Source: Promineifilum sp.
GTDB taxonomy: Bacteria; Chloroflexota; Anaerolineae; Promineifilales; Promineifilaceae
Reading direction: 5' to 3'
Assembly (NCBI GenBank): GCA_018058545.1
Contig: JAGOZU010000012.1
Coordinates: forward strand, 1 to 51,930
DNA: 51,930 nucleotides
The notes under the pieces are model-generated. The model searched no databases and was not told the origin of the DNA. It saw nothing but the letters and a program-made list of their open reading frames with translations. Below are positions 17,013 to 26,128 of this stretch, piece after piece. Positions within the stretch are counted from its first letter, which is position 1. Each line of letters starts with the position of its first letter. Both the position numbers and the translations under genes were made by a program.

Positions 17013-17790
17013 GCCGGTCAAAATCGAGGGTCAGGCTGACGGGACAATGGTCGGAACCCGTCACATCGGGATGAATGGCCGCGCCGGCCACGCGCGGCCC
17101 CAGGTCGGGCGAGACGAAGAAATAGTCCAGCCGCCAGCCGATATTCTTCTCGCGCGAGGCCGACACCTGCGACCACCAAGTGTAGGCTCCAGCCTGGTCG
17201 GGGTGGCGCGTCCGGTAGGTATCAAGATAGCCGCGGCCGACGACCTGATCCAGCCACGCCCGCTCGATGGGCATGAAGCCGGTCGTGTTCTGGTTTTGCC
17301 GCGGCCGCGCCAGGTCGATCTCCTGGTGGGACGTATTCACATCGCCGCAAAAGATCACCGCCCGGCCTCGCGATCGCCAATCCTCGATATAGTCCAGAAA
17401 GTCAGCCTTGTACTGCATCTTAAAGGGCACGCGGCTGTGGTCGCGGCTGCCGTTGGGGAAGTAGGCGGTGATGAACACAAAATCGCCATAGTCGGCCACG
17501 ATGGTGCGGCCCTCGCGGTCGTAGGCCTCAATGCCGAGACCGATCTGAACCGACAGCGGCTCGAGCCGGCTGTAGAGGGCGACGCCGCTGTAGCCCGCGC
17601 GCTCGGCCGACGCCCACCAGGTATGGTAACCGGGCGGGTTACGAAGCTCATCGGGCAGCTGCTCGGGGCGGCATTTGGTCTCCTGGATGCCGAGGATATC
17701 GGGTCGGGCGCTCTCCAGCAACGCCGCAAATGCTCCCTTGCGATGAACGGCGCGCAGCCCGTTGACGTTCCAACTGGTGAGGTTGAGCAT
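17002..17790 (-). CDS. xth: exodeoxyribonuclease III
   Basis: Mg-dependent AP endonuclease / 3'-5' exonuclease in base excision repair. The 262-residue protein has MLNLTSWNVNGLRA, GIQETKCRP (catalytic Glu), FCGDVNTSHQEIDLA (Asp and Asn), IGWRLDYFFVS and GSDHCPV (Asp-His). ATG 17790 gives the canonical start. On the minus strand TACAAT, preceded by TG one base away, ends nine bases before the ATG, so the leader is very short or absent. The gene is divergent from rlmN. Confidence 0.97.
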   Translation of the reverse strand: MLNLTSWNVNGLRAVHRKGAFAALLESARPDILGIQETKCRPEQLPDELRNPPGYHTWWASAERAGYSGVALYSRLEPLSVQIGLGIEAYDREGRTIVADYGDFVFITAYFPNGSRDHSRVPFKMQYKADFLDYIEDWRSRGRAVIFCGDVNTSHQEIDLARPRQNQNTTGFMPIERAWLDQVVGRGYLDTYRTRHPDQAGAYTWWSQVSASREKNIGWRLDYFFVSPDLGPRVAGAAIHPDVTGSDHCPVSLTLDFDRHDD

Positions 17791-17839
17791 GGGGAGTGTA
17801 TTGTAGCATGTTTGTGAAGGTCTCGTTCCATTCAGATAA

Positions 17840-17868
17840 TTGAACCGGCATCGCCCACGAGCTACAAT
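17840..17868 (+). promoter_or_regulatory. promoter of rlmN, predicted leaderless
   Basis: TTGAAC (17840-17845) and TACAAT (17863-17868) are 17 bp apart. Only seven bases separate the -10 box from the rlmN ATG at 17876, so transcription should start at or next to the start codon. No ribosome-binding site fits. Confidence 0.75.
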
Positions 17869-17875
17869 CCATTCG

Positions 17876-18925
<1,050 letters not shown>

Positions 18926-18990
18926 GTTAGACAACTCCCGCAGTTTCATCAGACCGCCACACCGAACAGCCGCGATCAAATACAGGCAGT

Positions 18991-19695
18991 TTATCGGTCA
19001 GATTCCTCTCGCTGACTCCAGTCGGGGTCGCGCGTGGTGTAGATCAGCGGCAAGCTGACCACGGTCACGGCGTACTTCACCGCCAGATTGAACAGGAAGA
19101 TCTGCCAGACCACCGGCCAGGGCAGGCTGAGCGAGCTGTTCTCCAGACCCGGCAAGGGACCAAAGGCGACGACGGCGAAGATGAAGGTATCGATGGGGAC
19201 GCTGATGCTGTTGCTGGCGAGGACTCTGGCCCATTGGTAGCGAGTGGTCACCTTGGTCACAAACCAGTGGTAGATCTCGGTATCGACCAGTTCGCTGACG
19301 ATCTCGGCCAGGATCGAGGCGATGACAATACGCCAGACGGGGCCGAGGATCGCCGTGAACGAGTCGCCCAGTCCCCAGGCGGGATCGCTCGGCACGCGCG
19401 CCGTCCAGGCCAGATAGACGGCCATCACCAGGTTGATGCCCGCGGCCGAGATGATGAGCGTCTGGGCGTTGCGTTTGCCCAACATCTTGTGGACGACGTC
19501 GCGCAGGGTGAAGGTGACGGGATAGATAAACGTGCCCATGTCCACCGCCAGACCGGCCACGATGCCGATCTTCAGACTGGCGATGTCGGACAACATTTGC
19601 GCGCCGGCATAGGCGGCGACGACCACGATCGCCATCCGGCTAAACGTGACGGCCGCTGCCCGAGGGGCAACGGCCGGAGATTGAAGCTGAGCCAT
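18991..19695 (-). CDS. yhhQ: queuosine precursor transporter, YhhQ/VUT family
   Basis: Inner-membrane importer of preQ0/preQ1-type precursors for tRNA queuosine. The 234-residue protein has six or so helices and family-typical segments IVAGLAVDMGTFIYPVTFTLRDVVHKMLG, ILAEIVSELVDTEIY and NSISVPIDTFIFAVVAF. The identification is supported strongly by the leader, which holds two preQ1-I-like aptamers ending in the gene's own AAGGAG. Start ATG is at 19695. It is transcribed alone, as the -10 box TATACT at 19784-19779 lies between it and the thiN stop. Confidence 0.95.
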   Translation of the reverse strand: MAQLQSPAVAPRAAAVTFSRMAIVVVAAYAGAQMLSDIASLKIGIVAGLAVDMGTFIYPVTFTLRDVVHKMLGKRNAQTLIISAAGINLVMAVYLAWTARVPSDPAWGLGDSFTAILGPVWRIVIASILAEIVSELVDTEIYHWFVTKVTTRYQWARVLASNSISVPIDTFIFAVVAFGPLPGLENSSLSLPWPVVWQIFLFNLAVKYAVTVVSLPLIYTTRDPDWSQREESDR

Positions 19696-19702
19696 TTCGA
19701 TT

Positions 19703-19737
19703 CTCCTTGTTTTGTTCAGGCGGGTGCATCGACCGCC
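19703..19737 (-). ncRNA. preQ1-I riboswitch aptamer next to the yhhQ start
   Basis: Minus strand: P1 arms GGCGG (19737-19733) and CCGCC (19723-19719) enclose a UCGAUGCAC loop. The A-rich tail UGAACAAAACAAGGAG follows. The tail is nearly identical to that of the Thermoanaerobacter preQ1-I riboswitch as I remember it. The AAGGAG at 19708-19703 is both tail and ribosome-binding site, so ligand binding should block translation of the transporter. Confidence 0.85.
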
Positions 19738-19771
19738 GCAGTTTTTTCAGGCCGGGTAGTCTGCCACCGGC
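19737..19771 (-). ncRNA. second, upstream preQ1-I-like aptamer
   Basis: Minus strand: P1 arms GCCGG (19771-19767) and CCGGC (19755-19751), loop with GCAG (19764-19761) and CUAC, then a tail CUGAAAAAA whose following CUGC (19741-19738) pairs with the loop GCAG. This is the H-type pseudoknot plan of preQ1-I with its hallmark AAAAAACU tail. It begins a few bases after the predicted transcription start and abuts the downstream aptamer with no linker. Confidence 0.7.
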
Positions 19772-19798
19772 GGGAGGGAGTATAGCAGGAAAAGCGGT

Positions 19799-20458
19799 TC
19801 AGGGTCGAGTGAACGAGTGGATGCAAAGCAGCATGCCGTCGACCAGCCGGACCGTGGCGCGGTTGGCGGTCATTTCATTACTGATCCCCCGGGCGGGACC
19901 AAAGGCCAGGGTCTCATCGTGCAGGGGCCAGCGCAAACCGGTCGTGTCCCGCACCCTGGCCGGGCCGCCAAGCGGGATGAGCGACAGGGTATCTCCGGCG
20001 CGGCCGTTAATCACGGCCTCGGCGATGATGAGACGCGCCGTCTCTTGTTCGTCGACAAAAGTCACCGGCCGGGCGATCAATTCCGGGTGGGCCAGCAGGG
20101 TGATATTGGCGAGCGTCTGGTCAAGACGGCCGCCGAAGCCACCCAAAACCAGCAGCTCGGCCTCGGGAAATCGACGCCCGGCAAACAACAGGGCCAACTC
20201 CAGATCGGTCTCATCCTTGGCCGAGGGGTAGCGGATCACCTCGATGTCCCAGCCGGGGATCCGCTCCTCAACGCCTTCCGGCAGCGAGTCGAGATCGCCG
20301 ATGAGCACGTCGGGGACGCGACCCAGCGCGAGAGGAAAGCGAATCCCGCCGTCGGCGGCGATGACCGCGCGGGCGCGGCCGAGGTAGGGTTCAATCCAGG
20401 TGGTGTCTTCGATGACGCCATTGGCGAAGATGAGAACGTAATTCGTGGGGATTTCCAT
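19799..20458 (-). CDS. thiN: thiamine diphosphokinase
   Basis: Converts thiamine to thiamine diphosphate with ATP. The 219-residue protein has IFANGVIED, ARAVIAADGGIRF, LIGDLDSLPEGVEE, YPSAKDETDLELAL and GGFGGRLDQTLANI, all marks of the TPK catalytic domain, then a shorter binding domain (DTLSLIPLGGPARV). ATG 20458 is chosen over the in-frame codon at 20545, because it places the conserved beta strand directly at the N-terminus. No other thiamine gene is nearby. It is followed by the separately controlled yhhQ gene. Confidence 0.93.
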   Translation of the reverse strand: MEIPTNYVLIFANGVIEDTTWIEPYLGRARAVIAADGGIRFPLALGRVPDVLIGDLDSLPEGVEERIPGWDIEVIRYPSAKDETDLELALLFAGRRFPEAELLVLGGFGGRLDQTLANITLLAHPELIARPVTFVDEQETARLIIAEAVINGRAGDTLSLIPLGGPARVRDTTGLRWPLHDETLAFGPARGISNEMTANRATVRLVDGMLLCIHSFTRP

Positions 20459-20634
20459 GACAACCAAGCAGACCTCAATCGGGGTATCGTATCGCCACGG
20501 GCCAAGCCGCGCCACCGTTATCCCGTCACAATCAGGGTCTTTCAATCATCGGTGACAACATCAACCTTGTCGCGTGGCCGCGAAGCGCCAAAACGATTAC
20601 ACTCGATACATCTAACAGTTGCGGTCAATTTCTT

Positions 20635-22491
20635 ATGAGCAATCAAAACAACGATCGGGAAGACGGCTGGCGTGTCAAGTTACTCACGGAGGTGGGCGAA
20701 CTGCGAACTTCGGTGGTGGACGGCTGGCGGGCCATCGGGATCGATATACGCAACGGAATACGGCGGATGCGCAAGGAGCGCCTCGATTACCTGGTGCTGC
20801 CTGTGGGCGGATCCATGCCGGAACTGGACGCCCCGCCCCGGAGGTTTCCGATGAGCTGGCTGCCTTTCCCCGGCCGGCCGTTGAGCATGGCCTGGCTGCA
20901 TGACCGGCTGCGTGCGGTCACCGACGCCGATAACGTGCGCGGCGTCATCTTTGTTTTCACCGGCTTTAGCGCCGGACTGGCGACCCTGCAAAATTTCCGA
21001 ACGGCCGTCGCGCGGTTGCGGGCAGCGGGCAAGGAGGCCATCGTCTACACACCCTATCTCGACCTGGCCCATTACTATGCCGCCACTGCCGCCGATCGCA
21101 TCATCGCTCCACCCGGCGCCCGGTTCGATGTGCTGGGTCTCTATACCGAGATCACCTTTTTGAAGGACGCGCTGGCTCGCGCCGGCCTGGAGGTGGACGT
21201 CGTCCAAATCTCGCCCTACAAGACCGCTTTCGACCGCTTCAGCCAATCGGATATCACCCCCAAGCATCGCGAGCAACTGGATCGGTTGCTGGATGACCAA
21301 TACGACATGCTGACGGCCGACATGGCCGCCGGCCGCGGGCTATCCCAAGATGAAATCAAATCGCTGATCGACCGCGCTCCTTTCTCCGTCGAGGAGGCCC
21401 ACCGGTTGGGGCTGATCGACCACGTCGCCTACGAGGACGAATTGCGCACCTTGTTGGGCCGACAAATGAGACCCGCCCCGGCGAACGACCCGGCTGCGTC
21501 ATCCGGCAAGGGGGATGAGACCGGGGCAAGCCGGGGAACGCGGCCGCCCGAAGCCAGGCTGATGACCTGGAAAGGGGCGCGCCGGGTACTCATCCAGCGG
21601 ACACGTCGCCAGGAACGCCGATTCATCGGAGTTGTATCTCTCGAGGGCATGATCACGACGGGAACCAGCAACAAGCCACCCATCAAACTGCCCCTCCCTC
21701 TCATCGGCAGCGAATCCGCGGGCGATCAGACCGTCGTGGGGCAGCTGCGACGAGCGGAGAAGATGCCCAATATGGCGGCGCTGATCTTCCACGTCGATTC
21801 CGGCGGCGGCTCGGCGTTGGCCTCCGACCTGATCGCCCGGCAGATCGAGCTGTTGGCGGCCAAAATGCCGGTCGTCATCTACATGGGCAACATGGCGGCC
21901 TCGGGCGGCTACTACGTGGCCGCGCCGGCCAGCCATATCATGAGCCAGGAGGCTACCCTCACCGGCTCCATCGGGGTCATCACCGCCCGATTCAGCTCGG
22001 CGGGACTCTACGAGCGGCTATCCGCCAATCGGGTCACTCTGGAACGCGGCGAACACGCCGGTCTTTATCGAGACACCAGCCCCTGGACCGAGGCCGAGCG
22101 CGCCATCTTTCAGCAGACAATCGTCGAGATCTACGATCAATTCAGGGGAATTGTGAGCAAGAATCGGGGGATGACATCTGACGAAGTGGATGAGATCGGC
22201 CTGGGCCGGGTGTGGACCGGGCGCCAGGCGTTGTCGCGCCGGTTGGTGGACAGCCACGGCGACTTCCTGGACGCGGTCAAAAAGGCGGCCGAACTGGCCG
22301 CCTTACCTACCGATGATCTCTATGCTATTCCGGTGCTGGTCCTGTCTTCACGCGATCCCGGCTACACCTTGCCGGCCGCGGGCCACTCGCAGGTTATCGA
22401 GGAATTGACCCGGTTGCTCTCGGGCGAGCAGCTGAGATCGCTGAACGGTCGGCCACTGCTTCTCCTACCATACGATTTGCGGCTCCGGTGA
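20635..22491 (+). CDS. sppA: signal peptide peptidase SppA, long two-domain type
   Basis: S49-family serine protease degrading cleaved signal peptides or membrane fragments. The 618-residue protein has two S49 domains like the 67-kDa E. coli enzyme. The likely general base is K196 (ISPYKTAFDRF, N-domain) and the nucleophile S423 (NMAASGGYY, C-domain), followed by TLTGSIGVITARF. Unlike E. coli SppA I see no N-terminal membrane helix, so it may be soluble or peripheral. A linker rich in charged and small residues joins the domains. Its 3' end overlaps the convergent acetyltransferase gene by 27 bp. Confidence 0.9.
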   Translation: MSNQNNDREDGWRVKLLTEVGELRTSVVDGWRAIGIDIRNGIRRMRKERLDYLVLPVGGSMPELDAPPRRFPMSWLPFPGRPLSMAWLHDRLRAVTDADNVRGVIFVFTGFSAGLATLQNFRTAVARLRAAGKEAIVYTPYLDLAHYYAATAADRIIAPPGARFDVLGLYTEITFLKDALARAGLEVDVVQISPYKTAFDRFSQSDITPKHREQLDRLLDDQYDMLTADMAAGRGLSQDEIKSLIDRAPFSVEEAHRLGLIDHVAYEDELRTLLGRQMRPAPANDPAASSGKGDETGASRGTRPPEARLMTWKGARRVLIQRTRRQERRFIGVVSLEGMITTGTSNKPPIKLPLPLIGSESAGDQTVVGQLRRAEKMPNMAALIFHVDSGGGSALASDLIARQIELLAAKMPVVIYMGNMAASGGYYVAAPASHIMSQEATLTGSIGVITARFSSAGLYERLSANRVTLERGEHAGLYRDTSPWTEAERAIFQQTIVEIYDQFRGIVSKNRGMTSDEVDEIGLGRVWTGRQALSRRLVDSHGDFLDAVKKAAELAALPTDDLYAIPVLVLSSRDPGYTLPAAGHSQVIEELTRLLSGEQLRSLNGRPLLLLPYDLRLR

Positions 22492-23070
22492 ATAGTCCGC
22501 GGCCGTATCCAGCCAATCCTTGACCCGGCTTTTCGGTTCGCGAAGATGAATGGTCACCATGGAATAGGCGCCTTCCGACAGCCGTTCCAGCCGGTAATTT
22601 AGTTTCAGCAGCATGGCCCAGGTGGCCTCGTTACTGTTCTGCACGGTCCCGAGAAGCTGTTCGTAGCCATCGTCCTCAGCATATCGAATGAGCAGACGCA
22701 GCAGGGCAGTTCCAATACCCTGCCGATGGAGATCATCGCGGACCGAGACGGCGATTTCGGCCTGCAAGGGATTTAACTCAACATAACGAGCCGCGCCAAC
22801 CAGCGCGCCTTCATGACCGGGCAGATCGGCAAAGGCCGCCAACCCGTAGCTGGTCGTTTCCACCAGGTGGGCGATTAGTTCGGCCTCCGACCAGATTCGG
22901 TCCATGGGCACATTATCGGCCGACTGCATGAACCGGCTATAGCGACTGCCCGAACTCATGTGTTCAAACAGGTCAACCAGGTATGGAGCATCATCAGGCC
23001 CCAGGGGACGAACGCGCACCGTCAGGCCCGATTTGGTCTGAAATGTATCGATCGTACTTGTGGTTCTCAT
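22465..23070 (-). CDS. GNAT-family N-acetyltransferase
   Basis: A 201-residue protein with one GNAT fold. It has TVRVRPLGPDDAPYLVDLF, the acetyl-CoA motif VRDDLHRQGIGTALLRLLI and QNSNEATWAMLLKLNYRLE. N-terminal SRYSRFMQ resembles acetyltransferases found in protein-acetylation loci, but the substrate is unknown. ATG 23070 is preferred to a start at 23151, since a 19-bp palindrome lies just upstream (23082-23100) and would otherwise be coding. The palindrome suggests repressor control. Confidence 0.85.
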   Translation of the reverse strand: MRTTSTIDTFQTKSGLTVRVRPLGPDDAPYLVDLFEHMSSGSRYSRFMQSADNVPMDRIWSEAELIAHLVETTSYGLAAFADLPGHEGALVGAARYVELNPLQAEIAVSVRDDLHRQGIGTALLRLLIRYAEDDGYEQLLGTVQNSNEATWAMLLKLNYRLERLSEGAYSMVTIHLREPKSRVKDWLDTAADYSPEPQIVW

Positions 23071-23394
23071 ATTTATCCTATTATGACGCATTGCGTCATA
23101 CAAAGAATACCATGACACAAAATAAAAATCAATACCCCGGCCGCTTTCCAACGCGATGTTAACGGAGGCAAGGTATACAGGCTATTAAGGTGAAGCCTTA
23201 ATCAGGCATGGAGGATCCCACTGTGCTCCTCGGACAGTCGTCCATAACCCAGGTGGGGATCATCCATCCGATATGCAACCTTTACCGGCCTGAAGCGTAA
23301 TGTACGGTAGCGAGACAAGCTGATATTATTACGTGTCGGAAGCGTCGTATTTCCCCGGCATCGACACAGTTTTTGGCGAGACAAGGAACAGAAC
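23071..23394 (+). other. 324-bp divergent intergenic region
   Basis: No gene is visible between the acetyltransferase and the dynamin-like gene. It holds the palindrome at 23082-23100, a 7-bp inverted repeat ATTAAGG/CCTTAAT (23184-23190, 23196-23202) and the ribosome-binding site AAGGA before 23395. The promoter of the long plus-strand operon should lie here, but I see no convincing -35/-10 pair. Confidence 0.6.
23082..23100. promoter_or_regulatory. 19-bp perfect palindrome, likely operator
   Basis: Arms TATGACGCA and TGCGTCATA surround one central T. It lies 12 bp upstream of the acetyltransferase ATG and overlaps a possible minus-strand -10 CATAAT. The symmetry suits a dimeric repressor; no regulator gene is adjacent. 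Confidence 0.6.
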
Positions 23395-26040
23395 ATGAGT
23401 AAAAACGACAACGATTCCCTGCGAGCATCACTGGCAGAGCTACCCTTCATCAGTCCGGCTCAGGTAGAGCAGTGGGTCGATCTGCAACAGACGATCGATC
23501 GCACGCGAGATTATCTCATCCGGGCCGTTCCCCAGGCACAGCACAGCATTGACGAAGCCCAGAAAATCCTGGCCCAGCGTACCTACACCCTCGTCTTCTT
23601 CGGCGGCACGGGCGTGGGCAAGAGCACCCTGATCAACGCGCTGCTCGGTCGCAACCTTTTGCCGACCGGCGCGGTGACGGCCGTCACCGGCACCATCGTC
23701 TATATCGAGCAAGCCGATGAGAACGAGGCCGAGTCGCTCGTCCTGAACTACTGGAACAAGGATGAATTCGCCGACCGCGTCCGTCGCCTGTGCCAGTTGG
23801 CCGAAATCGACAGCTTCGACATCTCCAATTCCGGGGAGCGCGAGCAAGCCAAAAAGGATATCGAGGCGCTGGAAGAGTCCCGCAAGGACGAGGCCAAGAC
23901 CGAGCGCGACGAATTTCTGGATATCATCCTCGACTGCATCGAATCCTACGAGAACAACAAGGCTCTCTACAAGGAGGGCGCTCCGGCTCCGGTCAACCTG
24001 TCCCTCGATAACCCGGATTCGCTCAAGCACTTGCGCGAGGACAGTTTCAAGGGCAGCAATCAGCGTCAAATTCGCCTGATTCGGTCGGCCACCTTCCGCA
24101 TTCACCCCAAGGCGGGCGTCCCGAACCTGCTGATGAACGGTTATTTGCGCATCGTCGACGTGCCCGGCCTGGGCGCGGGCATGCGCCTGCACGAAGCCAT
24201 CACGCTGGAAGAGATGAAGCGCGAGGACGCGATGGTCGTTCTGGTGACCGATGCCGGTCGCCAGAGAGTTGACGAGATGAAATCGCTTTCGGCCGTCAAC
24301 TGGATCAAGGAAAATCGGTTGTTCGGGCTTAGCGGCGGCGATCTGGACGAGGCGGCCTCGAAGATCTTCCTGGCCGTCAACGGCGCCAATGTCCGCCAGG
24401 CGTTCGACCGGCTCAACTCCGGCTTGCCCGAGGCTGAACTGGAAGTCAAGGACGTGACCCGCTATATCGCCCCCAACTATTGGGAGCGCTACAGCAACCG
24501 CGGGCACAATCGACCCTATTTCCTGGTGATGGCTCCTCCGGCGCTCTATGTGCAAGACCCCGAACACGCCCCTGAGGAATTTGCCAGCGAGACCGAGCGC
24601 ATCCTGAAAGTTTTCAAGGACCAACTCGGCACGGTGGCCACCAAGGACCCGCTGGAGCCGGAGACGAAAGAGGCGCTGCTGAAGCTGAGCGAAGTGCCGC
24701 TGTTGCGCGAGAGCCTGATTCATTTCATCCAGCATGAGCGCGTCCGCAGCCAGTTGCGCGAGGCGGCCACCCGCACCCGCAACTCCCTGCAGGCGCTACG
24801 ATTCTATTATGAGAAACAACTGGCCGCCCGCGGCGTCCAGCCCCCCTTCTCCACCAGTTGGGAGCAACTGCAGGAGCGACGCTACGAGAATGTCCTCAAC
24901 CGGCAGCAGAAGGAATTGCCACGGGCGTTCCACAATGCCCTGTTGGAACTGAGCAGCCGCACCAACAACGACGAGCGTTTCCGCCAGATGCTGCGGCCGA
25001 CGCTGAACGGCATCAAGGGCATGGTCCAGGATTCCGTCCAGCGCGAGGTCGAGATGCTGCTGGAGAACTACGGCACCGAGTTCTGGGACGGCCGCGACGT
25101 CACCTACGACAACCTGATCTGGGGCACGAGCGGCATCGAGGTGCCGATCAAGCGCATCCTCTTCCAGGTCGAACTGGTGATGCAGGATGCCGTCTCGAAG
25201 TTCATGCCCGAGGCGGGCGACATCATGGCCGCCGAACTGGAGCGGACACTGGAGGCGCACGAGATTCTCTCCCGCCTGGACCGTTCGGCCTACGGGCAAG
25301 AATATACCTATATCGTTCCCGGTGAAGCCGAGAATGCCATATCGCTCAATGATGCCTATCGGACGATCATCAGCCGTATCGGCCGCAACTTCCGCTACAT
25401 CTGCCAACAGGCGACGATGTACGAACTGATGAGGAACGACCGCTCGGTTCATTCGCGACTCTATGCCGGAGAGCAGGAACTGGCCCTCCCGACCAACGAG
25501 CGCTTGCTCGACGTAGCCCTCTATGGGCCGGAGCGAGTCGCGCGCGAGATCGCCGCGTCGATGCCGCAACTCAGCGCCGCGACGGGCAATGAAGCGACCC
25601 CGCAACCGGTCGAGGAGCCGATCGAGATCAACATCCTGGACACGCCCATCGGCGGAACAACCCCCGACTTCGACATCAGTTTCCTGGGCGAGGGTCAGAC
25701 AGCCCCGGTCGCGGCCGATCTGGAGGCCAGCTACGCCGACCTGCTGGACAACGTAGCCGTCAAGGTGAACCGCATCTTCGCCGCCATCATCGACGATCTG
25801 TTCAGTGACGACGATTTGCTGCCGCGCTTGCGCCGCCTGTTCTGGCTGGAGGCCACCAAGGCCGAGCGAGACTTCAACAATCTGCTGGTCAAGCCCATGC
25901 TGCGCCAGCACGACCGCAATCTCCACAAGCCCGAGCTGCGCAAGGCGCTGGAGGTCGATCTGGAATCCGTCTCCGATATGGAAGAGTTGATGCGCGTCTG
26001 GGACGGTCTGCATCAGTTGGAATCCGGGATGACGATCTGA
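23395..26040 (+). CDS. dynamin-like large GTPase
   Basis: An 881-residue GTPase of the bacterial dynamin-like type, likely membrane-acting. The P-loop is G70-GTGVGKST-78, and the switch II motif is D255-VPGLG. It has the long insertion between G1 and G3 seen in dynamin-like proteins and a mostly helical, stalk-like region from residue 440 on. A low-complexity linker (about 720-780) precedes a final helical segment. I see no clear transmembrane paddle, so membrane contact is not proven. It is the first gene of the co-directional run leading into the ubiquitin-type genes; the next gene is 88 bp away. A different large regulatory GTPase role is possible. Confidence 0.82.
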   Translation: MSKNDNDSLRASLAELPFISPAQVEQWVDLQQTIDRTRDYLIRAVPQAQHSIDEAQKILAQRTYTLVFFGGTGVGKSTLINALLGRNLLPTGAVTAVTGTIVYIEQADENEAESLVLNYWNKDEFADRVRRLCQLAEIDSFDISNSGEREQAKKDIEALEESRKDEAKTERDEFLDIILDCIESYENNKALYKEGAPAPVNLSLDNPDSLKHLREDSFKGSNQRQIRLIRSATFRIHPKAGVPNLLMNGYLRIVDVPGLGAGMRLHEAITLEEMKREDAMVVLVTDAGRQRVDEMKSLSAVNWIKENRLFGLSGGDLDEAASKIFLAVNGANVRQAFDRLNSGLPEAELEVKDVTRYIAPNYWERYSNRGHNRPYFLVMAPPALYVQDPEHAPEEFASETERILKVFKDQLGTVATKDPLEPETKEALLKLSEVPLLRESLIHFIQHERVRSQLREAATRTRNSLQALRFYYEKQLAARGVQPPFSTSWEQLQERRYENVLNRQQKELPRAFHNALLELSSRTNNDERFRQMLRPTLNGIKGMVQDSVQREVEMLLENYGTEFWDGRDVTYDNLIWGTSGIEVPIKRILFQVELVMQDAVSKFMPEAGDIMAAELERTLEAHEILSRLDRSAYGQEYTYIVPGEAENAISLNDAYRTIISRIGRNFRYICQQATMYELMRNDRSVHSRLYAGEQELALPTNERLLDVALYGPERVAREIAASMPQLSAATGNEATPQPVEEPIEINILDTPIGGTTPDFDISFLGEGQTAPVAADLEASYADLLDNVAVKVNRIFAAIIDDLFSDDDLLPRLRRLFWLEATKAERDFNNLLVKPMLRQHDRNLHKPELRKALEVDLESVSDMEELMRVWDGLHQLESGMTI

Positions 26041-26128
26041 CGAGGACGAGAGCTATCGGCCGCCGAACGGCGTGATTCGAGGCAACTCGATCGACCACCG
26101 GCGGCCGTCCTCCAATTGGGAGTAAGCG

